From positions 114,807 to 178,806 of the forward strand of contig CAJXSH010000002.1 of assembly GCA_913061005.1 (NCBI GenBank): a DNA stretch of 64,000 bases. The letters run 5' to 3'. Both the position numbers and the translations under genes were made by a program. This document shows positions 24,924 to 32,948 of this stretch, in pieces. Origin of the DNA: an uncultured Ectothiorhodospiraceae bacterium (GTDB taxonomy: Bacteria; Pseudomonadota; Gammaproteobacteria; Nitrococcales; Nitrococcaceae). Under the pieces are notes generated by a model. The model made no database searches. It was not told the origin of the DNA and saw only the letters and a list, made by a program, of their open reading frames with translations. Position 1 is the first letter of the stretch. Every line of letters starts with the position of its first letter.

Positions 24924-26756
24924 ATGTGCGGAATTGTCGCAGCGGTGGCCGAGCGCGAGGTCTCCCCCATCCTGCTCGAGGGCCTGCGCCGTCTGGAATA
25001 CCGCGGCTATGACTCCGCCGGCCTGGCCGTGCTGGATGCCGATGCCCGGCTGCAGCGTCATCGTGCCGTGGGCAAGGTCGAGGCGCTGGCCACCGCCCAG
25101 TCCAGCCAGCCCATCCACGGCTCGCTTGGCATCGCCCACACCCGCTGGGCCACCCATGGCGCGCCCACCGAGGCCAATGCCCACCCGCATATGGCAAGCG
25201 ACGATGTGGCGATTGTCCACAACGGCATCATCGAAAATCACGAAGCCCTGCGGAGTGAGCTGACCGCCGCCGGTTATCCCTTCGCCTCCGAAACGGACAC
25301 CGAGGTGGTGGTGGTGGCCATCCACGACCGCCTTGCCGCTGGTGATGATCTTCTATCCGCCGTGAAGGCGGTCACCGCCCGACTCGAGGGGGCGTTCGCG
25401 CTGGGCGTGATCAGCCGCCACGAGCCGGGCCGTCTGATCGCCGCCCGTCGAGGCAGCCCGTTGGTGGTGGGTATCGGCATCGGCGAGCATTTCATCGCCT
25501 CGGATGTGGCGGCCCTGCTGCCGGTGACCCGCGATTTCGTCTACCTCGAGGAAGGGGATATCGCCGATATTCGCCGCGACCGCCTGCAAATCCTCGATGC
25601 CCAGGGCGGGGCGGTCGAGCGGCCGGTCAAGACCTCGTCGCTTACCGCGGATGCCGCCGAGCGCGGTGGCTATCGGCATTTCATGGCCAAGGAAATCCAC
25701 GAACAGTCCCGTGCCGTGGCCGAAACACTCGAGGGCCGCATCAGCGATGGCCACGTGCTGCCGCAGGCGCTGGGGCCCCAGGCCGCCGAGCTGCTGGGCG
25801 CCGCCCGGCGGGTGCAGATCGTCGCCTGTGGCACCAGCTATCACGCCGGGCTTGTCGCCCGTTACTGGTTCGAGTCCATCGCCGGGCTGCCCTGCGAGGT
25901 CGAGGTGGCCAGCGAGTACCGCTATCGTCCCCATGTGGTGCCACCGGATACGCTTTTCCTCACACTCTCGCAGTCCGGTGAGACCGCCGATACCCTGGCC
26001 GCCCTGCGCGAGGCCAAGGGCCTGGGGTACAAGGCGACCCTGGCCATCTGCAACGTCCCGGAGAGCTCGCTGGTCCGCGAATCCGACCTGGTGATGATGA
26101 CCCGGGCCGGGCCCGAGATCGGGGTGGCCTCCACCAAGGCGTTCACCACCCAGTTGACCGCCCTGCTGCTCACCGTGCTGGCCGCCGCCCGCAGCAAGGG
26201 GCTCGCCGGCAGCGAAGAAGCCACCCTGGTGGGCGCGTTGCGCCAGCTGCCCCGGCAGATCGACGCCGTGGTGGGGCTCGAGCCCCAGATCGAAGGCCTG
26301 GCCGAGCAGTTCGTGGACAAGCATCACAGCCTCTTTCTGGGGCGTGGGTCCCAGTACCCCATCGCCATGGAGGGGGCGCTCAAGCTAAAGGAGATCTCCT
26401 ACATCCACGCCGAGGCCTACCCCGCCGGCGAACTCAAACACGGCCCGCTGGCCCTGGTGGATGCCGACATGCCGGTCATCACCGTCGCGCCCAACGATGA
26501 TTTGGTAGAAAAGCTCAAATCCAACCTCCAGGAGGTACAGGCCCGCGGCGGGCGGCTGCTGGTTTTCGCCGACGAGGCCTCGGCCCCGGCCGCCACCGCC
26601 GATTGCCAGGTGCTGACCCTCCCGGCGGTCCACGAGGTCACCGCACCGCTTCTCTACACCATCCCGTTACAGCTGCTCGCCTATCATGTGGCGGTGCTCA
26701 AGGGCACCGATGTGGACCAGCCACGGAATCTGGCCAAGTCGGTGACTGTGGAATAG
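24924..26756 (+). CDS. glmS: Glutamine-fructose-6-phosphate aminotransferase (isomerizing)
   Basis: 610 aa. The N-terminal glutaminase begins MCGIVAAV with the nucleophilic Cys2 and has [12 protein letters not shown] and HTRWATHG. Two SIS domains follow ([32 protein letters not shown]) and the C terminus is the canonical [10 protein letters not shown]. It supplies GlcN-6-P to GlmU's pathway. It ends the housekeeping block; a 349-base spacer separates it from the quinoprotein island. I saw no glmS-targeting sRNA features. Confidence 0.98.
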   Translation: MCGIVAAVAEREVSPILLEGLRRLEYRGYDSAGLAVLDADARLQRHRAVGKVEALATAQSSQPIHGSLGIAHTRWATHGAPTEANAHPHMASDDVAIVHNGIIENHEALRSELTAAGYPFASETDTEVVVVAIHDRLAAGDDLLSAVKAVTARLEGAFALGVISRHEPGRLIAARRGSPLVVGIGIGEHFIASDVAALLPVTRDFVYLEEGDIADIRRDRLQILDAQGGAVERPVKTSSLTADAAERGGYRHFMAKEIHEQSRAVAETLEGRISDGHVLPQALGPQAAELLGAARRVQIVACGTSYHAGLVARYWFESIAGLPCEVEVASEYRYRPHVVPPDTLFLTLSQSGETADTLAALREAKGLGYKATLAICNVPESSLVRESDLVMMTRAGPEIGVASTKAFTTQLTALLLTVLAAARSKGLAGSEEATLVGALRQLPRQIDAVVGLEPQIEGLAEQFVDKHHSLFLGRGSQYPIAMEGALKLKEISYIHAEAYPAGELKHGPLALVDADMPVITVAPNDDLVEKLKSNLQEVQARGGRLLVFADEASAPAATADCQVLTLPAVHEVTAPLLYTIPLQLLAYHVAVLKGTDVDQPRNLAKSVTVE

Positions 26757-26849
26757 CACTCCCAACTCCCCCCATAAAGGCCGCGAGTTGATGTCGACCC
26801 GACCACGCGGGTGTTTTGTCCGGCTACTGCGCGATCCAGTCCAAACGCT

Positions 26850-26866
26850 GCCATTGCGCCAATGGC
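26850..26866. repeat. Inverted repeat upstream of sigma-54 promoter
   Basis: GCCATTG-CGC-CAATGGC, a perfect 7-3-7 dyad 4 bases before the shared 18-base element. It could be part of an activator site or a separate operator; nothing more can be said. Confidence 0.4.
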
Positions 26867-26870
26867 GGGT

Positions 26871-26888
26871 GCGTCATTACGGAACAAA
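26871..26888 (+). promoter_or_regulatory. Putative upstream activator element, copy 1
   Basis: GCGTCATTACGGAACAAA is identical at 16 of 18 positions to the element on the minus strand in front of pqqA. It lies 106 bases before the -24 box here, a normal enhancer distance for a sigma-54 activator. The activator encoded in the same island is the obvious candidate to bind it. Confidence 0.65.
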
Positions 26889-26994
26889 ATGTGTCACACC
26901 AACGGTTTGGCTCGTCGCAGGCTTTGAGCCGCGGCCACCCTGCCGATCCGGATATCCCGCCCTACAAGCTTTTAAAACAACACCTTGCAGTAGT

Positions 26995-27010
26995 TGGCAT
27001 GCGAGTTGCT
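26995..27010 (+). promoter_or_regulatory. Sigma-54 promoter of the Rieske / PQQ dehydrogenase operon
   Basis: TGGCATGCGAGTTGCT fits the -24/-12 consensus TGGCRYR-N4-TTGCW, with GG and GC correctly spaced. Transcription should begin near 27021, giving a leader of about 85 bases before the Rieske ATG. Confidence 0.8.
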
Positions 27011-27024
27011 TAATTGTATGGCAA

Positions 27025-27078
27025 AGCGCTGGGAGGCGCTGAGTGTCTACTAAGCGCGAAGTGGCATTGCTTCGTAGA
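27025..27078 (+). other. 5' leader hairpins of the dehydrogenase transcript
   Basis: Just after the predicted transcription start, AGCGC-tgggag-GCGCT can form a 5-bp hairpin. A second structure pairs TCTAC (27046-27050) with GTAGA (27074-27078) and GAAG with CTTC inside it. Such 5' hairpins often stabilise highly expressed mRNAs; no riboswitch class was recognised. Confidence 0.35.
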
Positions 27079-27105
27079 TTAATGCTTTGGGAGGTTTAAT
27101 CCGGC

Positions 27106-27672
27106 ATGGCAAAACATGATGGAAATGTCGACAAACAGCGCCGGATGTTACTCGGCGCGGGTATTGGCGGATGCGTCGGCGCAGCGTTCGGCGCAAGAAT
27201 CGAGCAGGTCAAGGCAGCCGCCACAGCGTCCGCCGGGGATGTCCTGGTTCATTTCAAGGGCGATAACGCGGGGCTTCCCATCGACCCGAGTGGCCTGCAG
27301 CTTCTCGAGCCGGTCCTGGCGAAGCCGCAATCGCCTGATGGCCAAGTTCGAGAGGCGCGCGAGAATGTCGTGACGGTCGTTCGGGTCCCCATGGACGAAC
27401 TAGAGGCGGACATCGAAGACATGGTCGCCGGAGACATCGTCGCCGTATCCGCGATCTGCTCGCATCAGGGGTGTTTTGTCTCGGATGTGGGGACGTTCGG
27501 AACCGCTGAAGGCAAGTTGGCGTGCACCTGTCATGGCAGCATTTTCGAGCCCCGAGCGGGGGGAGAGCGGGTTGCCGGGCCCGCTGAACGCGGGCTGCCC
27601 ACGCTGCCTGTCACCATCGATGGAGGCCGGTTGGTTGCCACCGGCGGCTTCACTGGGAAGGTCGGGCCCTGA
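27106..27672 (+). CDS. Rieske [2Fe-2S] protein with Tat-type signal
   Basis: 188 residues. The N terminus has a twin-arginine-like QRRMLLGAGIGGCVGAAFGA (residues 11-30), suggesting folded export to the periplasm. Rieske box 1 is CSHQGC (C118, H120, C123) and box 2 is CTCHGS (C140, C142, H143), giving two Cys and two His ligands plus a disulfide pair, so a functional cluster is expected. It is the first gene behind the sigma-54 promoter, with GGGAGG before the ATG. It resembles small soluble Rieske subunits (arsenite-oxidase or bc1 type) but no partner subunits of those complexes are nearby. A role in electron transfer with the adjacent quinoprotein is inferred. Confidence 0.85.
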   Translation: MAKHDGNVDKQRRMLLGAGIGGCVGAAFGARIEQVKAAATASAGDVLVHFKGDNAGLPIDPSGLQLLEPVLAKPQSPDGQVREARENVVTVVRVPMDELEADIEDMVAGDIVAVSAICSHQGCFVSDVGTFGTAEGKLACTCHGSIFEPRAGGERVAGPAERGLPTLPVTIDGGRLVATGGFTGKVGP

Positions 27673-27755
27673 TTATTGAAAAATCGGTGATCGATACACC
27701 GGAAATAACCGACCCCGATGAGCGGGGTGTTGGTACCTAGGAGGAGAAAGCAGTG

Positions 27756-29429
27756 ATGATGAAGAAAAGCATAATGCTGTTGACAGCGACGGCTTTTGCC
27801 GTGGGCTTGAGCAGCGCTCATGCCACTGACAGTTACTCGACGGTTACGTCAGACCGACTCAAATCCCCAGAGGCCAGTAATTGGCTCCATTGGCGGGGCA
27901 ACTACGAGGGATGGGGTTATAGCCCGCTCGATCAGATCAACACGGAGAACGTTGCCGATCTGGAAGTTGCCTGGACGATTTCTTCCGGAGTCAACCAGGG
28001 TCATGAAGCAGCGCCCATCGTCAACGATGGCATGATGTTCGTCACCGCGGCTTACAATAAGCTCTACGCCATGGACGCGGCGACGGGTGAACTGATCTGG
28101 GATTACGAACGGCAGCTGCCCGATGACGTCGCGGTGTGCTGTGACGTGGTCAACCGGGGCGTGGCCGTGCACGGTGATACGGTTTACATGGGCACGCTGG
28201 ACGCGCACCTGATCGCGTTCGACGCCGAGTCGGGCAAGATCAAGTGGGATACTACGGTTGATAACTACAAAAACCGGTATGCCATCTCGTCCGCGCCGGT
28301 GGTTGTCGATGACAAGATCATCGTAGGCGTCCACGGCGGAGAGTACGGCGTGCGTGGTTACGTCGGTGCCTACGATGCTGAGACAGGCGCCGAGGTCTGG
28401 AAAGCCCATACCGCGGTAGACGATGGCAGCTGGCCGGGTGACACCCACGAGACAGGTGGTGCGGCACCTTGGCTGACCGGCACCTACGATCAGGACACAC
28501 ATACCCTGTACTGGGGAACGGGTAACCCCTCGCCCTGGATTGATCCCGCCCGTGGCGAAGAGCATGACCTCCACCACTCGGTCTCGGTCATTGCCATCGA
28601 CCCGGACAACGGCGAGATTACAGACGCTTATCAGTACAGCCCCAGCGATGCTTGGGATTTCGATGGGACGAATGAGCCCATGCTCATCGACATCGACGGT
28701 CAGCCCTCGATCGCCTCGCCACAGCGTAATGGCTGGCTGTATCGTCTGGCCCGTGATGAGGGTGAGGTGAGCTTTGTCAATGCCTGGCCGTATGCCGAGA
28801 CCAACATCTTCAAAGAAGTACGTTCTGACGGACGGCCGATCGTTGAGGCTGCCAATCGTCCGGCCATCGGCAAGACCGTTGATGCTTGCCCGGCGTTCCT
28901 CGGTGCGAAAAACTGGAATCCGTCTGCTTACGATCCCAACACCGGCTTGATGTATGTGCCTACCAACGAGTGGTGCATGAAAATCCGCGGTGCCCAGGTC
29001 GAGTATAGTGCAGGCGCTCCCTACGTCGGAGCCGAGTTCGAGATGTATCAGGTGCCCGGCAACGATCATGTCGGCATGCTTCAGGCAATTGACCCGGCAA
29101 CCGGAGAAACCGCCTGGTCGCAGGAGTTCACGGCGCCGGTCTGGAGCGGTGTGCTCACCACAGGCGGTGGCGTTGTTTTCTCGGGTAATCTCGATGAGCG
29201 CAAATTCATGGCCTTTGACGCCGAGAATGGTGAGGAGCTCTGGAGCATGACCACCAACTCGGGTGTTGTCGGCACGCCGGTGTCCTACTCCGTCGACGGG
29301 GAACAGTACGTCGCGGTCTGGTCCGGCTTTGGCGGTGCCATCCCGCTTTGGGCCGGCCCGGTGGCCGAGCTCACCAACAACATCCCAATGGGCGGTACGC
29401 TCTGGGTGTTCAAGCTCAGCGAAAGCTAA
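27756..29429 (+). CDS. PQQ-dependent alcohol dehydrogenase, lanthanide-type (XoxF/PedH-like)
   Basis: 557 aa with a signal peptide (KKSIMLLTATAFAVGLSSAHA). The eight-bladed propeller shows repeated tryptophan-docking motifs (ATGELIWDYE, ETGAEVWKAHT, ATGETAWSQE, ENGEELWSM). Adjacent cysteines C128-C129 form the disulfide ring near PQQ. Metal ligands E196 (GGEYGVRG) and N257 (GTGNPSPW) are present. The catalytic Asp301 is followed by Phe and Asp303 (WDFDG); the second Asp is the known marker of lanthanide-dependent enzymes, which calcium-type MxaF lacks. The start could be the GTG one codon earlier; AGGAGGAG lies 9-15 bases upstream. There is no heme domain, so electrons must leave to a separate carrier. 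The substrate (methanol, ethanol or other alcohol) cannot be told from sequence. Confidence 0.9.
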   Translation: MMKKSIMLLTATAFAVGLSSAHATDSYSTVTSDRLKSPEASNWLHWRGNYEGWGYSPLDQINTENVADLEVAWTISSGVNQGHEAAPIVNDGMMFVTAAYNKLYAMDAATGELIWDYERQLPDDVAVCCDVVNRGVAVHGDTVYMGTLDAHLIAFDAESGKIKWDTTVDNYKNRYAISSAPVVVDDKIIVGVHGGEYGVRGYVGAYDAETGAEVWKAHTAVDDGSWPGDTHETGGAAPWLTGTYDQDTHTLYWGTGNPSPWIDPARGEEHDLHHSVSVIAIDPDNGEITDAYQYSPSDAWDFDGTNEPMLIDIDGQPSIASPQRNGWLYRLARDEGEVSFVNAWPYAETNIFKEVRSDGRPIVEAANRPAIGKTVDACPAFLGAKNWNPSAYDPNTGLMYVPTNEWCMKIRGAQVEYSAGAPYVGAEFEMYQVPGNDHVGMLQAIDPATGETAWSQEFTAPVWSGVLTTGGGVVFSGNLDERKFMAFDAENGEELWSMTTNSGVVGTPVSYSVDGEQYVAVWSGFGGAIPLWAGPVAELTNNIPMGGTLWVFKLSES

Positions 29430-29458
29430 GTCGGGGGCCAAAGGTTAACCGATTGGCG

Positions 29459-29487
29459 CGGCGTCCTTCGGGGCGCCGCTATTTTTC
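29459..29487 (+). terminator. Intrinsic terminator after the dehydrogenase gene
   Basis: A 9-bp stem GCGGCGTCC / GGGCGCCGC (one G-U pair) closed by a TTCG tetraloop is followed by TATTTTT. It lies between the dehydrogenase and the binding-protein gene, so it probably makes the downstream genes less abundant by partial read-through. Confidence 0.85.
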
Positions 29488-29524
29488 CAGCCTGGTTGCT
29501 GGTGATCTAAGACGAGGTGTCGCG

Positions 29525-30421
29525 ATGAACAGCACCACCATGAGGGCGGTCCTGGTTGCCGTCTTTTTCCTCGCCGTTTCGGTGCCTGCTGGCGCCAAGG
29601 ACTACCCTGACCAGTATCCCTTCCCCAACAGCCGGCTCCAGACGAGCCCTGATTTGCGATTCTGCATCGACAAACGTGATCCCACCTGGCGGGCACAGCA
29701 GGCCATTGCCGAGGAAATCGCTCTGAGTGTCGGCAGACCCGCGAGTTTTGTCATTACCCGCGAAGAAGAGGACCGAAGCGGCTACCAGATGGTCGCCACT
29801 CGCAAAGAGTTCCTTGTCAGGCTGGCCACGCAGTGCGATGCCTTCATGGGTCTGCCGGGTAGCACGACAGCGGCTTTCGATTATCCGGCCGACGAAGAGA
29901 TGCTCGCCAGTCAGCCATTCTTTCGGACGGGCTTTCAGCTGGTGTCACGTGACCCCTCCGTCGAGAGCCTCACTGATCTTTCCCCGGACGATGTGCTCGC
30001 CCTGCAAGGCCGGGGTGTTCCCTACCTGCTCCTCATGACCACCCGTCCGGACAGCGTCACCGTGAAAAGGTATCAATCATCCGATGCGATTGTGTCGGCC
30101 CTGAAGGACGGTGAGGTGGACCACGCGGTCGTGTACGCGCCGCCGCTATACGCGCAGATCCCCGACCCGGAATCCGAGGGGCTGTCGGCTCATCCGGTCA
30201 CGAGCCTGCCAAACATGGAGTGGTATGTGTTCGCTGGTCTGCGCAGCGATCGCCCAACCCTCCGGCAAAAGTTCGATCAGGCGATATCCCGCATGATCGA
30301 GACCGGCCGGATGGCGGAGATCATTACCGAGAGCGGTCTTTCCACCGCCGCTTTTCAGCCAGCGGCTGCCGATGCGGTCCTTCCGGATGATGACTTCGGC
30401 GACGACGACGACGATGACTGA
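29525..30421 (+). CDS. MxaJ/XoxJ-like periplasmic binding protein with poly-Asp tail
   Basis: 298 aa, signal peptide MRAVLVAVFFLAVSVPAGA, then a family-3-type solute-binding fold (LRFCIDKRDPTWRAQQAIAEEIA; PSVESLTDLSPDDVLALQGRGVPYLL; VSALKDGEVDHAVVYAPPLYAQI). It matches the class of quinoprotein-dehydrogenase-associated binding proteins, whose XoxJ member interacts with and may activate XoxF. Unusually it ends DDDFGDDDDDD, 9 acidic residues of 11. It lies 95 bases after the dehydrogenase stop, behind an intrinsic terminator, and 8 bases before an ABC ATPase gene. Family call is good; exact role is inferred from context. Confidence 0.78.
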   Translation: MNSTTMRAVLVAVFFLAVSVPAGAKDYPDQYPFPNSRLQTSPDLRFCIDKRDPTWRAQQAIAEEIALSVGRPASFVITREEEDRSGYQMVATRKEFLVRLATQCDAFMGLPGSTTAAFDYPADEEMLASQPFFRTGFQLVSRDPSVESLTDLSPDDVLALQGRGVPYLLLMTTRPDSVTVKRYQSSDAIVSALKDGEVDHAVVYAPPLYAQIPDPESEGLSAHPVTSLPNMEWYVFAGLRSDRPTLRQKFDQAISRMIETGRMAEIITESGLSTAAFQPAAADAVLPDDDFGDDDDDD

Positions 30422-30429
30422 AGAATTTT

Positions 30430-31380
30430 ATGGATAATGCCGCCGTCATCGAGGTCTCGGACCTGCGACATAGCTACAGCAGCGTTGAGGCACTGCGCGG
30501 CGTCAGCTTCTCTGTGCCAAAAGGAAGCTTCTTCGCACTGCTCGGTCCAAACGGCGCTGGCAAGACCACGCTTGTGCACGCCTTGTGCACCCTGTTGCGA
30601 CCGAGCGGTGGCAATGTGTCGGTGGCCGGCCTCGATGTGCGGCGCGCGCCCCGGGCGGTGCGTCGATCTCTCGGCCTTGTCTTCCAGGAGGCCAGCCTTG
30701 ATGATCGGCTGACCGTATTCGAAAACCTGATCTTCCACGCCAGGATTTATCAGGTCCCACGCCGAGAGCGGCGGAGGCGCGCCTGGGAGGTTTTGGCGCT
30801 TGTCGAGCTGGAGCAATGGGCCAACGCCCCGGTCAGCGATCTGTCCCGCGGTATGAAACGCCGATTGGAAATTGGCCGTGCCATGCTTCATGAACCCACG
30901 TTGGTTGTCCTGGACGAGCCGACCACAGGTCTCGACGTCCAGAGCCGCCGGCGTATCTGGGAATATCTCGAGCGTCTGCAAAAGGATCATGGTGTGACCC
31001 TTTTACTCACCACCCACCAGATCAGCGAAGCGGAGGGAGCGGACTGGGTTGCCATCATCGATCAGGGCAGGCTCCAGGCCCTGGATCATCCCGCAAAGCT
31101 GCGTCAGGGTATCGGTGGCAAACTGATCAATCTGCAGATCGGCGACGATGCTTTCAGGCAGGCCTTGAGCGAACGCTTTCCGGGAAAATGCAAGCAACGG
31201 GACTCCGTAATACAGATTGAAGCGGAAGATCCGGATTCATTGCTTCGGGAGTTGGTCGCCGACGAGCAGCAGTGGCGCATGGTGGATAGTCTCGAGGTCG
31301 TTGACCCCAGCCTCGAGGATGTCTTTATTAATCTCACGGGTCGCGAATTGCGCGACCGCACGATCAACCTGTCACGCTGA
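30430..31380 (+). CDS. ABC transporter ATP-binding protein of a PQQ-alcohol-dehydrogenase-associated (Ped-type) exporter
   Basis: 316 aa. Walker A GPNGAGKT is at residues 39-46, the signature LSRGMKRRLEIGRAM near 138, Walker B LVVLDEPTTGLD near 158, and the H-loop LTTHQISEA follows. The C-terminal ~80 residues are the extra domain common in ABC-2 (DrrA/NodI-like) ATPases. The partner permease gene follows 13 bases later. Pairs of this kind recur next to PQQ alcohol dehydrogenases (for example the ped cluster of Pseudomonas putida); their substrate is unknown. Confidence 0.85.
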   Translation: MDNAAVIEVSDLRHSYSSVEALRGVSFSVPKGSFFALLGPNGAGKTTLVHALCTLLRPSGGNVSVAGLDVRRAPRAVRRSLGLVFQEASLDDRLTVFENLIFHARIYQVPRRERRRRAWEVLALVELEQWANAPVSDLSRGMKRRLEIGRAMLHEPTLVVLDEPTTGLDVQSRRRIWEYLERLQKDHGVTLLLTTHQISEAEGADWVAIIDQGRLQALDHPAKLRQGIGGKLINLQIGDDAFRQALSERFPGKCKQRDSVIQIEAEDPDSLLRELVADEQQWRMVDSLEVVDPSLEDVFINLTGRELRDRTINLSR

Positions 31381-31393
31381 AGGCGGCAGCGAG

Positions 31394-32221
31394 ATGACAG
31401 CACTGAAACCTCTTCTGCGCTACACGCATGATTTCGCAGCGACCACCCACGCAGTATGGCTGCGGGAAGTCTTGCGCATGCTCCGGGACAGCGGGCAAAT
31501 CGTGGGTGCGTTCAGTCGGCCTGTTCTTTGGGTGATGATCTTCGGCATCGGTTTGACCCCGTATTTTCGGACGGGCCTACGCGAAACCACCTTCATGGTG
31601 CCCTTTACCTACATTCAGTTCATCCTGCCGGCCGTTGTCGTACTGAACTTGATGTACCCGGCCATCCAGTCGGCGGTTTCGCTCATATGGGATCGGGAAT
31701 TCGGTTTTTCGCGGGAGGTGTTTGCCTCGCCCACACCGCGGAGCGCGATTTTCCTTGGCAAGCTCGCCGGTGGGACGACGATTGCCATGGCGCAGGGCCT
31801 TTTGGTGATGATCCTGCTCCCGGCGGCGAATGTGCCGGTTTCGTATACAAGTATGCTTGCGGCACTACTTCCCATGGTGGCCGTTGCGTTGGCCTTTACC
31901 GCCATTGGTCTGCTGCTCGCCTCGCGGATGAGCAGTTTCCAAGGTTTTGGGGTGTTCGCCAATACACTGATCTTGCCTGCGTTTTTCCTGGCGAGTTCAA
32001 TCTTTCCGTTGGATCCCTCTTTGTCGATGGAACAAGCGCTGCAAAGTTTTCCGGCCTGGTTGGTGTTCCTGGTTCATGCCAACCCGGTGACCTACGCCAT
32101 CGACGAGCTCCGTTGGGCGATGCTGGGTTATCGTCAATTCGATCCAGTCACGGCCCGAGCGGTCCTGTCGGCGTTTGTGCTCATCCCGATTGCCCTGGCC
32201 TACCATGCGTTCCGCCGCTGA
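31394..32221 (+). CDS. ABC-2 type permease (PedC-like)
   Basis: 275 aa from the ATG chosen at TALKPLLRYTHDFAATTHAVWLREVLRMLRD; the frame is open upstream but overlaps the ATPase gene. It has six predicted membrane helices, and the ABC-2 core includes FMVPFTYIQFILPAVVVLNLMY, WDREFGFSREVFASPTPRSAIFLGKLAGG and a C-terminal LVFLVHANPVTYAIDELRWAML. It is the membrane partner of the preceding ATPase. Its 3' end overlaps the next gene by 17 bases, so expression is coupled. Confidence 0.83.
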   Translation: MTALKPLLRYTHDFAATTHAVWLREVLRMLRDSGQIVGAFSRPVLWVMIFGIGLTPYFRTGLRETTFMVPFTYIQFILPAVVVLNLMYPAIQSAVSLIWDREFGFSREVFASPTPRSAIFLGKLAGGTTIAMAQGLLVMILLPAANVPVSYTSMLAALLPMVAVALAFTAIGLLLASRMSSFQGFGVFANTLILPAFFLASSIFPLDPSLSMEQALQSFPAWLVFLVHANPVTYAIDELRWAMLGYRQFDPVTARAVLSAFVLIPIALAYHAFRR

Positions 32222-32948
32222 ACGGGTTCAGCGGCTGTTCCGCCGCATCGGCCGGTCCGGCCTGCTCATTATTGCCGGGATCATCATGCTGCTTGCGGTC
32301 CGCGAACTGCCACCCGAATCTTCCCTGGCCCAGGTTCGCGAGGGCGGTGCTTTGAGCGTCTGTGTGCCACCGTCGCTGCCCCCCCTTTTGACCGCCCAGT
32401 CCGGGACCGATCAGTACCAGGGCAGCGAAGCCGAGCTCGTGCGGTCGATTGCCGCCGAGATAGACGTCTCGGTGCAGTGGAACCCTCAGCCCGGCTGGGG
32501 CGACACCATCGATCCGAGCGATTGGGGCATGCGCCCCTCTGCTTGTCAGCTGGTCGTTGGTGGCATTGTTGCATCCGAGGAGACGCGGACCCTCATGGAA
32601 CTTGTGCCCTATCGCACGGCCGAGTGGAGCATTGCCGGTGATCCGGGCGCCGGGCCGACGGGTCTCTACCTCCCATTCTGGGGCATTGACCGTGGGGAGG
32701 CGGCGCGATGGATTCGTGATCAGGGTTATGAGCAGCGTTTTTTGTTCGGTGCCAAAGAGGCGCGGGATGCCCTGCAGCGCGGTGATGTGGGTGCGATTCT
32801 ATCGCTTCGGCCGGTCGCACGATGGCTTGCGGGTGACCGGCAGGTCAGCACAGTGGAAGGGCTATCTGCTGAGACGCTGGCGTTCGCGACGTGGAAGGGG
32901 CGGACAACGATTAACCGTGAGGTCCGGCGAATCGTTCCAAGCCCTTGA
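32205..32948 (+). CDS. Second binding-protein-like component, membrane-anchored
   Basis: 247 aa. One N-terminal membrane helix (SGLLIIAGIIMLLAV) precedes a family-3 solute-binding-like fold: VREGGALSVCVPPSLPPLL, YQGSEAELVRSIAAEIDVSVQWN, and CQLVVGGIVASEETRTLMELVPY. It is a diverged relative of the MxaJ-type protein upstream and completes the four-gene set. The ATG inside the permease 3' end is chosen because it gives the membrane anchor. The last 38 bases overlap the convergent permease gene on the other strand. Confidence 0.68.
   Translation: MRSAAERVQRLFRRIGRSGLLIIAGIIMLLAVRELPPESSLAQVREGGALSVCVPPSLPPLLTAQSGTDQYQGSEAELVRSIAAEIDVSVQWNPQPGWGDTIDPSDWGMRPSACQLVVGGIVASEETRTLMELVPYRTAEWSIAGDPGAGPTGLYLPFWGIDRGEAARWIRDQGYEQRFLFGAKEARDALQRGDVGAILSLRPVARWLAGDRQVSTVEGLSAETLAFATWKGRTTINREVRRIVPSP

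Larger units (their letters stand above)
26757..27105. other. Regulatory spacer between glmS and the quinoprotein operon
   Basis: This 349-base noncoding stretch is more AT-balanced than its left flank. It holds, in order, an inverted repeat (26850-26866), an 18-base element shared with the pqqA promoter region (26871-26888), a TGTGTCACAC dyad (26890-26899), a sigma-54 promoter (26995-27010) and two small hairpins in the predicted leader (27025-27040, 27046-27078). An 84-codon open frame here shows no family resemblance or ribosome site. I saw no clear terminator for glmS. Confidence 0.7.

Noticed and set aside
26788..27042. 84-codon open frame in the glmS-Rieske spacer as a small gene
   Set aside because: It has no ribosome-binding site and overlaps the activator element and sigma-54 promoter; composition is unlike a protein.
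27849..29441. 530-codon antisense frame across the PQQ dehydrogenase
   Set aside because: No family resemblance; the + strand has a signal peptide and all catalytic residues.
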